Made by a program: the position numbers and the translations under genes. From Mucilaginibacter_A sp964251965 (lineage in GTDB: Bacteria > Bacteroidota > Bacteroidia > Sphingobacteriales > Sphingobacteriaceae): a stretch of DNA of 64,000 nt. This document shows positions 1 to 8,649 of this stretch, in pieces. Position 1 is the first letter of the stretch, and every line of letters starts with the position of its first letter. The DNA lies in the NCBI GenBank assembly GCA_964251965.1, contig CAXULQ010000001.1, positions 434,001 to 498,000 of the forward strand, given 5' to 3'. The notes beneath the pieces are model-generated. The model was not told the origin of the DNA. It saw only the letters and a list, made by a program, of their open reading frames with translations, and searched no databases.

Positions 1-2427
1 TTGGTTAACGGTAAACGTTCGGTTTATCTGCCTATTACTAAATCGGCAGATGCTTCTACCTGGGAAGTGGTGCAAAACCTAAAAAAAGCGATACCTCGTT
101 TCCAAGCCTTGTTACCAGACGATGTAAAACTTTCTTATGAGTTTGACCAATCGGTTTACGTAATCAACGCCGTAAAAAGTTTGGTTACCGAAGGTGCTAT
201 CGGAGCAGTGTTGACCGGTTTGATGGTGTTATTGTTTTTAGGTGACAGGCGTGCTGCACTGATCGTGATTTTCACCATTCCAATCTCGCTGATTTCCGGC
301 GTAATGTTTTTATCGCTTTTCCATCAAACTATCAATATCATGACGTTGAGCGGACTTTCCCTGGCCATTGGTATTTTGGTAGATGAATCAACCGTAACCA
401 TTGAAAACATACATCAGCATTTAGATATGGGCAAACCGAAAGCTTTGGCTATTTGGGATGCTTGTAAAGAGATCGCTTTTCCCAAATTGCTGATCTTATT
501 TTGTATCCTGGCCGTATTTGCCCCTGCCCTAACCATGAAAGGTATTCCGGGAGCTTTATTTTTGCCGCTCGCTCTTGCTATCGGTTTTTCGATGATTACT
601 TCTTACCTGCTGGCCCAAACTTTTGTTCCCATTATGGCCAACTGGATGATGAAAGGGCATGAAGACCATGGCGAAACCCATTTTAACCTAAAAGAAGAAG
701 GCGATACTTGGGACCAGAAAAAACACCTGCTTAAAAAAGCAAATGACAATCCTACCAAATTTGATAAATTTAGAAACCGGTACTTATTATTGATGAACCG
801 GCTTTTTAATCACCGTAAATTAGTAGTAAGCATTTATGCAGTTGCTGCAATAGGTGTAGCTGTACTTTTATTAACCACAATTGGCCGGGATGTTTTGCCA
901 AAAGTAAACGGAGGGCAGTTTCAGGTACGTTTGCGTGCACCAGACGGAACGCGTTTAGAGCGAACGGAAATGGATGTAGTCAAAACGCTGCACGTGCTGG
1001 AAGAATTAGTAGGTAAAAAGAATATTGCTGTAACTTCTGCTTTTGTTGGGCAGCATCCTTCGCAATTTTCTACCAGTCCGATTTACCTGTTTATGGCCGG
1101 CCCGCAGGAAGCGGTTTTACAAGTGAATTTGAGTGAAGATTATAAAGTTAATTTAGACGAGCTAAAAGAACGCTTCCGTAAACAAATGGGCAAAGAAATG
1201 TCGGATGTAAAGCTGTCTTTTGAACCAATTGAATTAACAGACAAAATATTAAGTCAGGGTTCGCCAACACCGATTGAAGTTCGGGTAGAAAGTAAAAACA
1301 AACCGCAAAACGAAGTTTATGCCAATAAAATAATAGCTAAACTGAAACAGATTTCTTATTTACGGGATGTGCAGCTTGGGCAAGCTATCCATTATCCTGC
1401 CATTAGTATTGATATCGACCGTACACGTGCAGCCGAATTAGGTGTTGGTGTGGCAGACATATCCAGATCACTGATCGCTTCTACTTCTTCGTCCCGCTTT
1501 ACAGAAAAAAATGTGTGGCTTGACTCTAAAGTTGGTTTAGGTTACAATGTACAGGTAGAAGTGCCGGAATATAAAATGGCCAGTTTGGATGACATCAAGG
1601 AAATCCCTGTATTAAGCAATTCGTCACGGCCCGTTTTAGGCGATGTTGCAGATATCAGACCCGATACCACTTATGGAGAAGATGATAATATCGGTGCTTT
1701 ACCATTACTTTCTGTAACTGCCAATATCAACAAAAAAGATTTGGGCACAGCTACAGATGACGTACAAAAAGCCATTAAATCATTAGGTAAACTGCCGCGC
1801 GGCCTAACAATAGAACTTAAAGGGTTAAGCGAAACTTTGCTGGACACGTTAGACAGTTTGCAATCAGGCTTGTTGGTAGCTATTGTGGTGATATTTTTAA
1901 TGCTGGCCGCCAATTTTCAATCATTTAAAGTTTCTTTGGTCGTGCTGTCCACAGTTCCTGCTGTAATCCTGGGTTCGCTGCTGTTGCTGATTATAACCGG
2001 GGCAACACTCAATTTGCAATCCTATATGGGCATGATTATGTCTGTCGGCGTTTCGGTTTCAAACGCAGTTTTAATGGTAACCAATGCCGAGCATTTACGC
2101 ATGCACAATGGCAACGCGCTTGAGTCTGCTCGTGAAGCAGCAGCTTTACGTTTGCGGCCGATATTAATGACCAGCTTGGCCATGGTTGTAGGGATGATAC
2201 CAATGGCCTCTGGTTTAGGCGAAGGCGGCGACCAGGCTTCACCTCTTGCACGTGCGGTAATTGGCGGGTTGATTGCTTCAACTTTTGCTGCTCTGCTTAT
2301 TTTACCTTTGGCTTTTGCCTGGGTACAAGGAAAAACAACCACAGAATCAGTGTCTTTAGACCCAGAAGACAAAGAAAGTAAACATTATATTCCAGCCCTT
2401 TATGATAACGCAACTATTGAGGAATAA
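1..2427 (+). CDS. RND efflux transporter permease, C-terminal part
   Basis: This is the inner-membrane pump of a tripartite RND (AcrB/CzcA-like) efflux system, which uses the proton gradient to export drugs or metals. The gene enters from outside the window: 808 residues are visible against about 1040 in the family, so roughly the first 240 are missing and the TTG at position 1 is not a real start. Two hydrophobic clusters (about residues 60-215 and 640-790) flank a large periplasmic domain, as expected. The proton-relay segment of TM4 reads GILVDESTVTIEN, with Asp128-Glu129 where AcrB has Asp-Asp. Its last 26 bases overlap the adaptor gene downstream, so the two are co-transcribed. The substrate cannot be told from the sequence. 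Confidence 0.92.
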   Translation: MVNGKRSVYLPITKSADASTWEVVQNLKKAIPRFQALLPDDVKLSYEFDQSVYVINAVKSLVTEGAIGAVLTGLMVLLFLGDRRAALIVIFTIPISLISGVMFLSLFHQTINIMTLSGLSLAIGILVDESTVTIENIHQHLDMGKPKALAIWDACKEIAFPKLLILFCILAVFAPALTMKGIPGALFLPLALAIGFSMITSYLLAQTFVPIMANWMMKGHEDHGETHFNLKEEGDTWDQKKHLLKKANDNPTKFDKFRNRYLLLMNRLFNHRKLVVSIYAVAAIGVAVLLLTTIGRDVLPKVNGGQFQVRLRAPDGTRLERTEMDVVKTLHVLEELVGKKNIAVTSAFVGQHPSQFSTSPIYLFMAGPQEAVLQVNLSEDYKVNLDELKERFRKQMGKEMSDVKLSFEPIELTDKILSQGSPTPIEVRVESKNKPQNEVYANKIIAKLKQISYLRDVQLGQAIHYPAISIDIDRTRAAELGVGVADISRSLIASTSSSRFTEKNVWLDSKVGLGYNVQVEVPEYKMASLDDIKEIPVLSNSSRPVLGDVADIRPDTTYGEDDNIGALPLLSVTANINKKDLGTATDDVQKAIKSLGKLPRGLTIELKGLSETLLDTLDSLQSGLLVAIVVIFLMLAANFQSFKVSLVVLSTVPAVILGSLLLLIITGATLNLQSYMGMIMSVGVSVSNAVLMVTNAEHLRMHNGNALESAREAAALRLRPILMTSLAMVVGMIPMASGLGEGGDQASPLARAVIGGLIASTFAALLILPLAFAWVQGKTTTESVSLDPEDKESKHYIPALYDNATIEE

Positions 2428-3535
2428 TTTATATAGAAGCCTGCTTATTGTTGCCGCTTCGGCCACTGCTTTTGGCGTGCTTAATTCCTGTAATTCAAAA
2501 TCAGCATATCAAGGCCAGCAGCAGGAAGAAACAACACAGGCAGCTCCTGCTTTAGAAACAGTGCCGTTAAAAAAAGGGATGCTTTCTACCAACCTCCAGG
2601 TTCCGGGAGAGCTGATTCCCTACCAGCAAGTTGACTTATACGCCAAAGTAAGCAGTTTTGTAAAAAAGGTTTATGTAGATGTAGGTTCCGAAGTAAAACA
2701 AGGCCAGTTATTAGTCAGCATGGAAGCTCCGGAAGTAAACTCGCAGCTTGCCGAAGCACAATCCAGGTTAAAATCGCAACAAGCTATTTTAATGGCCAGC
2801 AAATCCAATTACGACCGTTTGGTAGAAACCAGTAAAACGCCCGGAACAATTTCCGGTAACGATTTGGAGCAGGCAGCTGCACGTAAAAATTCTGATCAGG
2901 CGCAATTAGAAGCTTTAAAATCTGCTTACCAGGCTGTTGCCGCCAATCGCGCTTATTTGGATATTCGTGCCCCTTTTAATGGCGTGGTAAGTGCGCGTAA
3001 CATTAATCCCGGTGCTTATGTTGGCCCAACCGGCAAAGGATCTGATGTGCCTTTGTTTGTTATTCAGGAGCAAAAACGCTTGCGTTTGGTTATTTCTGTG
3101 CCCGAAATTTATACCGGACTTTTAAAACAGGAGGATGCAGTTACTTTCGAAGTGAAAGCCTTGCCTAACCAGAACTTTACGGCGAAAGTAAAACGGATGG
3201 CCGGCGCATTAGACGAACGCTTACGCTCTGAACGTTTGGAAATGGATGTTTATAACAATAACAAAAAGCTGCTGCCAGGCATGTATGCAGAAGTAAATAT
3301 CCCTTTGCCATCATCCGACAGCACTTTTATTATACCAAAAACAGCATTGGTTGCTTCTACAGAAAGGGTTTTTGTGATTAAAGTGGTTGGTAATAAAGCA
3401 CAATGGATTGACGTAAAAAAAGGCCGCGAAGCCGGAGACCAGGTAGAAATTTACGGTAAATTGGAGGAAGGCACCCACTTAATTAAAACCGCTACAGACG
3501 AAATCCGGGACGGTTCAACAATCAAAACCAAGTAG
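2402..3535 (+). CDS. RND efflux periplasmic adaptor (membrane fusion protein)
   Basis: This is the HlyD/AcrA-type adaptor that links the RND pump to an outer-membrane channel. The N-terminus is a lipoprotein signal ending at LNSC, with Cys30 as the lipidation site. A lipoyl-like segment follows (about 65-100, with VDVGSEVKQGQLL), then a coiled-coil hairpin rich in Gln, Ala and Leu (about 105-165), the second half of the lipoyl domain around RAPFNGVVSARN, and a beta-barrel. The start at 2402 lies inside the end of the pump gene and gives a good signal peptide. No outer-membrane channel gene follows; it may lie upstream of the window. Confidence 0.9.
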   Translation: MITQLLRNNLYRSLLIVAASATAFGVLNSCNSKSAYQGQQQEETTQAAPALETVPLKKGMLSTNLQVPGELIPYQQVDLYAKVSSFVKKVYVDVGSEVKQGQLLVSMEAPEVNSQLAEAQSRLKSQQAILMASKSNYDRLVETSKTPGTISGNDLEQAAARKNSDQAQLEALKSAYQAVAANRAYLDIRAPFNGVVSARNINPGAYVGPTGKGSDVPLFVIQEQKRLRLVISVPEIYTGLLKQEDAVTFEVKALPNQNFTAKVKRMAGALDERLRSERLEMDVYNNNKKLLPGMYAEVNIPLPSSDSTFIIPKTALVASTERVFVIKVVGNKAQWIDVKKGREAGDQVEIYGKLEEGTHLIKTATDEIRDGSTIKTK

Positions 3536-3570
3536 TTATTGCTTCACCGTATTAAATTTCATTTTTACCG

Positions 3571-3600
3571 TTGACCAGAAATGATAATTTTATACTTTTG
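3571..3600 (+). promoter_or_regulatory. Bacteroidota-type promoter of tRNA-Arg
   Basis: TTG at 3571-3573 is followed after 19 bases by TACTTTTG at 3593-3600, which fits the Bacteroidota housekeeping consensus TTG-N19-TAnnTTTG. Transcription should begin near 3606, inside the first arm of the inverted motif pair, and read into tRNA-Arg. Confidence 0.65.
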
Positions 3601-3642
3601 TGCTTCTTTTATCAGGTAAAATTTATGTTGATAAAAGAAGCA
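3601..3642. repeat. Inverted pair of the dispersed TRCTTCTTTTA motif
   Basis: The word TGCTTCTTTTATC (3601-3613) is repeated as its exact reverse complement at 3630-3642, giving a 13-bp perfect stem with a 16-base loop. It lies 65 bases after the adaptor gene stop and directly upstream of tRNA-Arg, overlapping the predicted tRNA transcription start. It may act as a terminator for the efflux operon, although no long T-run follows. Confidence 0.8.
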
Positions 3643-3650
3643 TTACAAGG

Positions 3651-3724
3651 GCGCCCATAGCTCAGCTGGATAGAGCAACGGTTTTCTAAACCGTCGGTCT
3701 CAGGTTCGAATCCTGATGGGCGTA
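3651..3724 (+). tRNA. tRNA-Arg (anticodon TCT)
   Basis: The cloverleaf can be folded by eye. The acceptor arms gcgccca (3651-3657) and tgggcgt (3717-3723) pair with one G-U, and the discriminator is A3724. The D arm contains the agctcagctggatagagc pattern. The anticodon stem acggt/accgt encloses the loop tttctaa (anticodon TCT), and the T arm is tcagg-ttcgaat-cctga. CCA is not encoded. It has its own promoter. Confidence 0.95.
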
Positions 3725-4218
3725 CAAAAAAAGCAAAAATGAGGTTGTCTCAAAAGGACGGTCTCGTTTTTATGGTAAAAGAAATATAAGTTACGAAAAA
3801 CAGAGCGGTAGATATAGATTTGATCAAAAGCTTTACCAATACCTACAGTATTTTCAGCAGATTTACAAGGCTTTTTTCGTTTTACAGGTTTCGAAGTTTT
3901 AGTTATTGATTTTGTTATTACTTCAATCAATTTTTGATTAAGCTGATTTTCCCAAAAACTTTAATACTTAACCATAAAACTAAAACTAAGTAACTGCCAA
4001 GATAGCATTGATAGAAATAACAGTTGCGCCATCCATAACAACTATCTCTGATGTTGTACTTCTTTTCTGAATTAAAGTTTTTTTGATGCTTCAAATTAAA
4101 GAAGCCATCACAAACCATATAACTTCTCTATTTTTTATTCGTATTTATTGCGCAAATTATATCTATATTTTAAGGGAGTTATATATTTTAGTGCTCACAA
4201 CCAATTTTTAAATCATCC
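3725..4218. other. Gene-poor AT-rich stretch; possible decayed element
   Basis: No gene is supported here. Two short overlapping minus-strand reading frames (3700-3930 and 3927-4118) could be pieces of one broken gene, but I recognise no domain in them. The edge next to the tRNA (about 3738-3765) carries a gaggttgtctc / ggacggtctcg pattern of the kind seen at insertion-sequence ends. A remnant of an element inserted beside tRNA-Arg is possible but unproven. Confidence 0.3.
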
Positions 4219-4455
4219 ATGGAATCATTACTTTTTAAAACGGCTCTAAAAAGGCCAAATGGGGAAATAGTACCCGGAGAAATATATACCTACGATAACG
4301 GCACTTTTGAATTTAAAGCTGCTAATGATCCTTCTTATCATTTTAAAATTAAGAAAGACGAAGATGCTAAATGGTATTGGTTGGATGGAAGTACCACTTC
4401 TACAGATAGAATGCTGGAATTAGGTCAAAAGATTGACGATTATTTAAAACGATAA
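4219..4455 (+). CDS. Hypothetical protein, 78 residues
   Basis: I do not recognise this small soluble protein. It has no signal peptide or membrane segment, is rich in Lys, Asp and Tyr, and has a likely beta-rich first half (PGEIYTYDNGTFEFKA) and a helical end (RMLELGQKIDDYLKR). The ATG at 4219 is the only plausible start. It is monocistronic, with a copy of the dispersed motif beginning one base after its stop codon and a terminator about 115 bases further on. Codon use resembles its neighbours, so it is probably real. Confidence 0.6.
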   Translation: MESLLFKTALKRPNGEIVPGEIYTYDNGTFEFKAANDPSYHFKIKKDEDAKWYWLDGSTTSTDRMLELGQKIDDYLKR

Positions 4456-4466
4456 TGCTTCTTTTA
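4456..4466 (+). repeat. Dispersed motif copy (TGCTTCTTTTA)
   Basis: Exact copy starting directly after the TAA (4453-4455) of the 78-residue gene; it continues as GCC and a T-rich run. Confidence 0.8.
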
Positions 4467-4568
4467 GCCACTCTTTTTTAATGAATGCTTCATTATAACA
4501 TTTGTAATACTTGTATTTGTTTGCTCCGTTAATTGTTTGTTTTGCTAAACATACTCTTTTTACCGGCA

Positions 4569-4608
4569 TAAAAAAAGCTTCCCGGTTTTCCGGAAAGCTT
4601 TTTTTGAA
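4569..4608. terminator. Rho-independent terminator, probably bidirectional
   Basis: The arms aaaaaagctt and aagctttttt, extended by cccgg/ccgga, form a GC-centred hairpin with A and T runs on either side. It separates the plus-strand 78-residue gene from the convergent HAD phosphatase gene. Confidence 0.8.
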
Positions 4609-4654
4609 CTAATCAAAATTCATTTACATTTTATCCTTCACGATAAATCAATCT

Positions 4655-5143
4655 TTAAAACATACTCGTGAAAAAATTAACGAATTTATTTGAACTGCTA
4701 TTGGCAGGAACAGTATCGTGAACCGGCTCTTCCATTAAAGTGCTTTTGATCATTTCTTCTCCTTGTTTCGGGAAAAGATATTGCTGCACTTGCAACCAAT
4801 CTACGTGCGCCTTTTCGCTTAGCTCGCTGTGCATTAAAGGGCAACCTAAAGCAGCATCATCAATATAAATATTGGCATATATCTTTGGAGATTTGGAGTG
4901 CAGTTTTTGTGTAGGGTTGCTGTTGATACCATACAACGGTATATTATGATAAGATAGATAAGCTGCTGCTTCGGCCAGCCTTTTTCCGCTTCGCATCGTA
5001 ATCAAAACAATTTTTCCGCCCAGGTCGGTAATTTTTTTCAAGGTTTCGATGCAGTGTGGCAAGTCTTTGCCAATTTTAGGAAACTCGTGGGTAACTACTG
5101 TCCCGTCAAAATCTAAACCGATAACTACGCCTTTATAAAACAT
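4655..5143 (-). CDS. Small HAD-superfamily hydrolase
   Basis: A minimal haloacid-dehalogenase phosphatase of 162 residues. Motif I is DFDGT, with nucleophile Asp11 and general acid Asp13. Motif II is the Thr in IVLITMRSG (about 46-54). Motif IV is the acidic pair in IYIDDAALG (about 92-100). There is no large cap, so the substrate is probably small or exposed on a larger molecule. It resembles the short BT0820-like hydrolases of Bacteroides. The gene is monocistronic on the minus strand; the substrate is unknown. Confidence 0.8.
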   Translation of the reverse strand: MFYKGVVIGLDFDGTVVTHEFPKIGKDLPHCIETLKKITDLGGKIVLITMRSGKRLAEAAAYLSYHNIPLYGINSNPTQKLHSKSPKIYANIYIDDAALGCPLMHSELSEKAHVDWLQVQQYLFPKQGEEMIKSTLMEEPVHDTVPANSSSNKFVNFFTSMF

Positions 5144-5288
5144 AACTTTTTTTGCTGCACTTATACTGATTTAAGCTGGCAAGGTTTTATAAATCGTTAA
5201 CCGATTTAGAAGCAATTTACAGTTACTTAAGAACAGTAAAAACCGTAAACCACCGCGTAGATAAATTACTGCTGGCCAAAAACTAAAA

Positions 5289-5299
5289 TGCTTCTTTTA
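5289..5299 (+). repeat. Dispersed motif copy (TGCTTCTTTTA)
   Basis: Exact copy lying one base beyond the stop codon of the minus-strand mqnA gene (stop 5301-5303). Confidence 0.8.
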
Positions 5300-5300
5300 G

Positions 5301-6044
5301 CTATAGTTTTTTGATGTAATCCAGAAACAGGTTCAAAGCTTCTTTTTTGTCGTCTGTTAAGTCGAAATCTAATTTATTAAAAAGGTAGTCATGCAAATCG
5401 AAATCGGGATAAACCGGAAGTGAACTTAATACTTCTTCCCTGCAATCTAAACCTGCTTTTAAGGCTGCGTTAAAACTGGACATAAAAGCGGCATTAATTG
5501 GTTTGTTGGCAATCCAGGCTGCAAATACAAAAGGCAGGCCGGTGAATTGCTGCCAAACTTCAGCGAGATCGTAAACAAAAGGATAAAGCTTTTTCTTCCC
5601 GAAAGTGCGGTCTCCAATTTGAACGAATGCTGTTTTTATAGCAGTAGATTTTGCATAGTCCGGGGCATCGACAACTTGCTCCGGATCAACCTTCCAATAG
5701 TTTTTCATCAACACTTTAGCCAGGTTATTTGATGATCTTGACTCCGGATCTAACTGAATAATATCTGCTTTTTCAATCGGACAATTACTAAAAATAAATA
5801 CAGAATTAACGGCACCAACGGCTCCAATACAAAAATTAGAAACGATCTGCCAATATGGCAATTGCAGGATTGCTGCAACTGGTATTAAACCTATATCTAC
5901 TTTATTATCAATAAGTTTTTGGGCACAATCTGAAGGAGTATCTAAGCTAAGTTCGATCTGGTTTTTAACCTGATGATGTTGTAATCCGTAAATAAAAGGT
6001 TTGGTATTGGTATAACTAACTGCAGAAACGCGGATATAATTCAC
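5301..6044 (-). CDS. mqnA: Chorismate dehydratase MqnA (futalosine pathway)
   Basis: MqnA removes water from chorismate to give 3-(1-carboxyvinyloxy)benzoate, the entry step of the futalosine route to menaquinone. The protein has 247 residues, within the family range of about 230-280. It has the periplasmic-binding-protein-like fold of the family: VSAVSYTNTKPF at the N-terminus, VDIGLIPVAA near residue 50, the DPESRSSNNL ligand loop near 100, and LPFVFAAWI near 175. It starts 5 bases after the stop of the histidine phosphatase gene. That gene follows mqnE, so the three form one operon. Confidence 0.9.
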   Translation of the reverse strand: MNYIRVSAVSYTNTKPFIYGLQHHQVKNQIELSLDTPSDCAQKLIDNKVDIGLIPVAAILQLPYWQIVSNFCIGAVGAVNSVFIFSNCPIEKADIIQLDPESRSSNNLAKVLMKNYWKVDPEQVVDAPDYAKSTAIKTAFVQIGDRTFGKKKLYPFVYDLAEVWQQFTGLPFVFAAWIANKPINAAFMSSFNAALKAGLDCREEVLSSLPVYPDFDLHDYLFNKLDFDLTDDKKEALNLFLDYIKKL

Positions 6045-6049
6045 AAATA

Positions 6050-6673
6050 TTATAGTATGTATTTTAAATGATCAGTATTATTAAAGTCTTGGATATGAAA
6101 CTTTTCGCCATCAAAATTAACCTTGTACAAAGTTGTGTTCCGGTGCGGGTAGTTGTCCATTTCCGTCAACGGCAATTCATTTAGCAAACAAAGAAAAAGG
6201 CGCATCGCCCGGCCATGCATACAGATCAAAACAGTCGTTTCTTCCGGATGGCTCATGATTTCTTCCAGTGCTTCTTTTTGCCGAACCTGCACTTCGTTTG
6301 GACTTTCGCCGTTTTCAAAACGTACGTCTAAATCACCATCTTTCCAGCTTTGCATAATTTTTTTAAACCGGCCTCGGGTTTCTTCGCTTACTGCTTTTCC
6401 TTCGTAATCGCCCCAGGCCATCTCATCCAAACCGGGTAATTGCTCCCAATGGATACCGCTATCAATAAACGACTTAACAGTTTGATGGGTTCGCTTCAAT
6501 TTAGAGGTATAAATTTTGTCGAAAGGAATATTTTTGTAAGCCTTGTAGAATGCTTCACCTTGTTTTCGGCCTGTGTTGTTTAAATCGGTGTTCATGCCTC
6601 GGCCTTGTACAATCCCTGCTTTGTTCAGGTCAGTTTCGCCGTGGCGGATGATATAAAGTGTTTTTTTAGTCAT
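6050..6673 (-). CDS. Histidine phosphatase (phosphoglycerate mutase family)
   Basis: This 207-residue cytosolic enzyme is of the branch-1 histidine phosphatase superfamily. The phospho-histidine motif RHGETDLN is at residues 10-17, followed by GRGMNTDLNNTGRKQG. The second catalytic His lies in ICMHGRAMRL (about 150-159) and the acid/base Glu is probably in DEMAWGDYEG. The gene sits between mqnE and mqnA with 38- and 5-base gaps, so a role linked to menaquinone synthesis is possible. The family is promiscuous, and the position may simply reflect operon packing. Confidence 0.82.
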   Translation of the reverse strand: MTKKTLYIIRHGETDLNKAGIVQGRGMNTDLNNTGRKQGEAFYKAYKNIPFDKIYTSKLKRTHQTVKSFIDSGIHWEQLPGLDEMAWGDYEGKAVSEETRGRFKKIMQSWKDGDLDVRFENGESPNEVQVRQKEALEEIMSHPEETTVLICMHGRAMRLFLCLLNELPLTEMDNYPHRNTTLYKVNFDGEKFHIQDFNNTDHLKYIL

Positions 6674-6684
6674 TAAAAGAAGTA
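6674..6684 (-). repeat. Dispersed motif copy (TACTTCTTTTA on minus strand)
   Basis: Lies directly upstream of the ATG (6671-6673) of the histidine phosphatase gene, between it and mqnE. Confidence 0.75.
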
Positions 6685-6711
6685 TGTGTTTTGCGTCGTT
6701 TCAAAGAAAAA

Positions 6712-7899
6712 TCAGTTTAAAACGGGCAATTTATAAAATTGAGGCTTCACTTCATCCTCAAAATGGAAATCCTGGTAATTGGTGATTACGTTATATAAAG
6801 TATCACGTTCAATCGGTTCGCGGCCAACCTGTTTAATCAGTTCCACCAATTCTTTTGTGGTCATGCCCGGATGCTTTTCCTCTGCTCCTGCCATGGAGTA
6901 AATTTTCGTTGTATCATCCAAAGTTCCGTCGATGTCGTCCACACCAAAATTAAGGGAAAGCTGTGCCGTATTCCTGCTGATCATTGCCCAATAAGCTTTA
7001 ATATGATCAAAATTATCTAAGTAAATTCGGGAAATGGCATAATTACGCAGATCCTCTATCACGGTAGATTCCGGAACATGCGACATCTGGTTATCCTGAT
7101 TACGGAATTTCAACGGAATAAAAGTTTGAAAACCTCCCGTTTTATCCTGCAATTGCCGTAACCGTTCCATGTGGTCTACCCGATGCCAAAACTTTTCAAT
7201 ATGTCCGTACAACATCGTAGCGTTTGATCGCCCGCCCAGTTTGTGCCATTCTTCGTGGATTGCCAGCCATTGGTCGGCAGTACATTTGTCTTTAGAAATT
7301 AATTCCCGTATTTCCGGATGGAAAATTTCTGCGCCGCCGCCCGGAATTGATTGCAAACCGGCTTCCTGCATCAACTTCATTCCTTCGGCATAACTAATCT
7401 TCGCTTTTTTAAAAATATAGTGATATTCAACAGGTGTTAATGCTTTAATATGCAGATCAGGACGATAATTTCTGATCCTACTAAACAACTCCTGATAAAA
7501 CGGAACATCATACTGCGGCAACACGCCGCCAACAATATGAACTTCTGTAACTGGTTGATTGTCATACTTCTTAACGATATTAAACATATCGTCCATTGTG
7601 TATTCCCAACCTTCCGAACGCTGTTTCAATAAACGGGAATACGAGCAAAACTTACAATCGTAAACACAAAGGTTGGTTGGTTCGATATGAAAGTTTCTGT
7701 TGAAATAGGTTTTATCACCATGACGCTTTTCGCGGATGTAATTGGCCAGAACTCCTAAGTAAGGCAACTCTCCATGTTCATATAAAAAAACACCTTCTTC
7801 AAAAGTAATGCGTTCATTTTGAAGTACTTTAGCAGCAATTAACTGATGTTGCGGTGAAAGCCTCGGACTGTTGATCAAGCCCTGTAAAGTATCAGGCAT
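6712..7899 (-). CDS. mqnE: Aminofutalosine synthase MqnE (radical SAM)
   Basis: MqnE joins 3-(1-carboxyvinyloxy)benzoate to SAM-derived adenosine to form aminofutalosine, the second step of the futalosine menaquinone pathway. The radical SAM cluster motif CxxxCxxC is at Cys78, Cys82 and Cys85 (CVYDCKFC). The SIPGGGAEIF signature (about 174-183) is shared by MqnE and MqnC. The 395-residue length and the sequence after the cluster favour MqnE over MqnC, which is usually nearer 350. It is first in an operon with the phosphatase and mqnA. The remaining pathway genes are not in the window. Confidence 0.88.
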   Translation of the reverse strand: MPDTLQGLINSPRLSPQHQLIAAKVLQNERITFEEGVFLYEHGELPYLGVLANYIREKRHGDKTYFNRNFHIEPTNLCVYDCKFCSYSRLLKQRSEGWEYTMDDMFNIVKKYDNQPVTEVHIVGGVLPQYDVPFYQELFSRIRNYRPDLHIKALTPVEYHYIFKKAKISYAEGMKLMQEAGLQSIPGGGAEIFHPEIRELISKDKCTADQWLAIHEEWHKLGGRSNATMLYGHIEKFWHRVDHMERLRQLQDKTGGFQTFIPLKFRNQDNQMSHVPESTVIEDLRNYAISRIYLDNFDHIKAYWAMISRNTAQLSLNFGVDDIDGTLDDTTKIYSMAGAEEKHPGMTTKELVELIKQVGREPIERDTLYNVITNYQDFHFEDEVKPQFYKLPVLN

Positions 7900-7993
7900 A
7901 GCAATTATTATTTGCGCAAAAATACGATTAAAACGGTAAATAGCCGGAAGTGTAGCCCATGATGTACTGTTGCAAGTTGGGTTTGGGGGAAAA

Positions 7994-8509
7994 TTACAAA
8001 GGATTGATATTTTTTATCGAAACACCATTAAAGCAATCATCCTGACAACCTTTCGGAACAAAACCCGCCGATGACATCAGCCCGTTATTTTTGTTTTCGA
8101 AATAAATATCGTTCTGTTTCGAATCAGCTTTTAACCAAAATGTTTTAGCTTTTACATAAACTTCGTCAAGCGTCAGCAATTCAAAACCTTCATTTCCGTG
8201 CGTGTTTAAAGAACTTGCATCTTCGGTCCAATTCTTTATAATTGTTAAACTGCTGCTATTGGGCTGATAATATCCTGATGAAAACCCGCGCCTTATTATT
8301 TTACCGCTTTTTACAGTAATTTTTGTTTCCATATAACCGCCGAAAACCGAACTTGAATATTCTGTATAAGTGTAAGAATTGTTGGACGACTTTTTAAAGT
8401 TAGACCACGCCGCATAACTTCTATCATAATCGCTGTTGAACGCATCTTTCTTACAAGCTGATAAAAAAACAGTTATGCCGAGGATTATAATTGCGTACAA
8501 ATTTTTCAT
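7994..8509 (-). CDS. Hypothetical lipoprotein, 171 residues
   Basis: An exported protein with a lipoprotein signal: MKNLYAIIILGITVFLSACK, with Cys19 in the lipobox LSAC. The mature part begins with the acidic SDYDRSYAAW, then a Ser/Asn/Tyr-rich stretch and beta-strand-like segments (YMETKITVKSGKI). The TLDEVYVKAKTFWLKA region resembles the small DUF6174-like lipoproteins, but I cannot assign a family firmly. It is monocistronic and divergent from the metB-like gene. Confidence 0.65.
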   Translation of the reverse strand: MKNLYAIIILGITVFLSACKKDAFNSDYDRSYAAWSNFKKSSNNSYTYTEYSSSVFGGYMETKITVKSGKIIRRGFSSGYYQPNSSSLTIIKNWTEDASSLNTHGNEGFELLTLDEVYVKAKTFWLKADSKQNDIYFENKNNGLMSSAGFVPKGCQDDCFNGVSIKNINPL

Positions 8510-8638
8510 GTTTCCGGGTTTTTAATAACCTTACGAAATGAAATTAACAAACGCTACAAGCAATAGCAATTTATTGGTCGTATTTTCAGCAATTTTTGTT
8601 GATTTTGCAGATGTTTTCAAACACCAAATTTTAGTCGA

Positions 8639-8649
8639 TAAAAGAAGCA
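8639..8649 (-). repeat. Dispersed motif copy overlapping the metB-like start codon
   Basis: TAAAAGAAGCA at 8639-8649 ends on the A of the ATG at 8649. On the minus strand it has the full extension: TCG, then ACT, then AAAATTT. Confidence 0.8.

Noticed and set aside
3601..3642. Motif pair as an operator of tRNA-Arg
   Set aside because: The same word occurs at dozens of places in unrelated genes, at 3' ends and inside genes, so a dedicated operator is unlikely.
8538..8648. N-terminal extension of the metB-like enzyme
   Set aside because: Homology begins at the ATG at 8649; the upstream 37 codons look like untranslated AT-rich sequence and include the motif copy.
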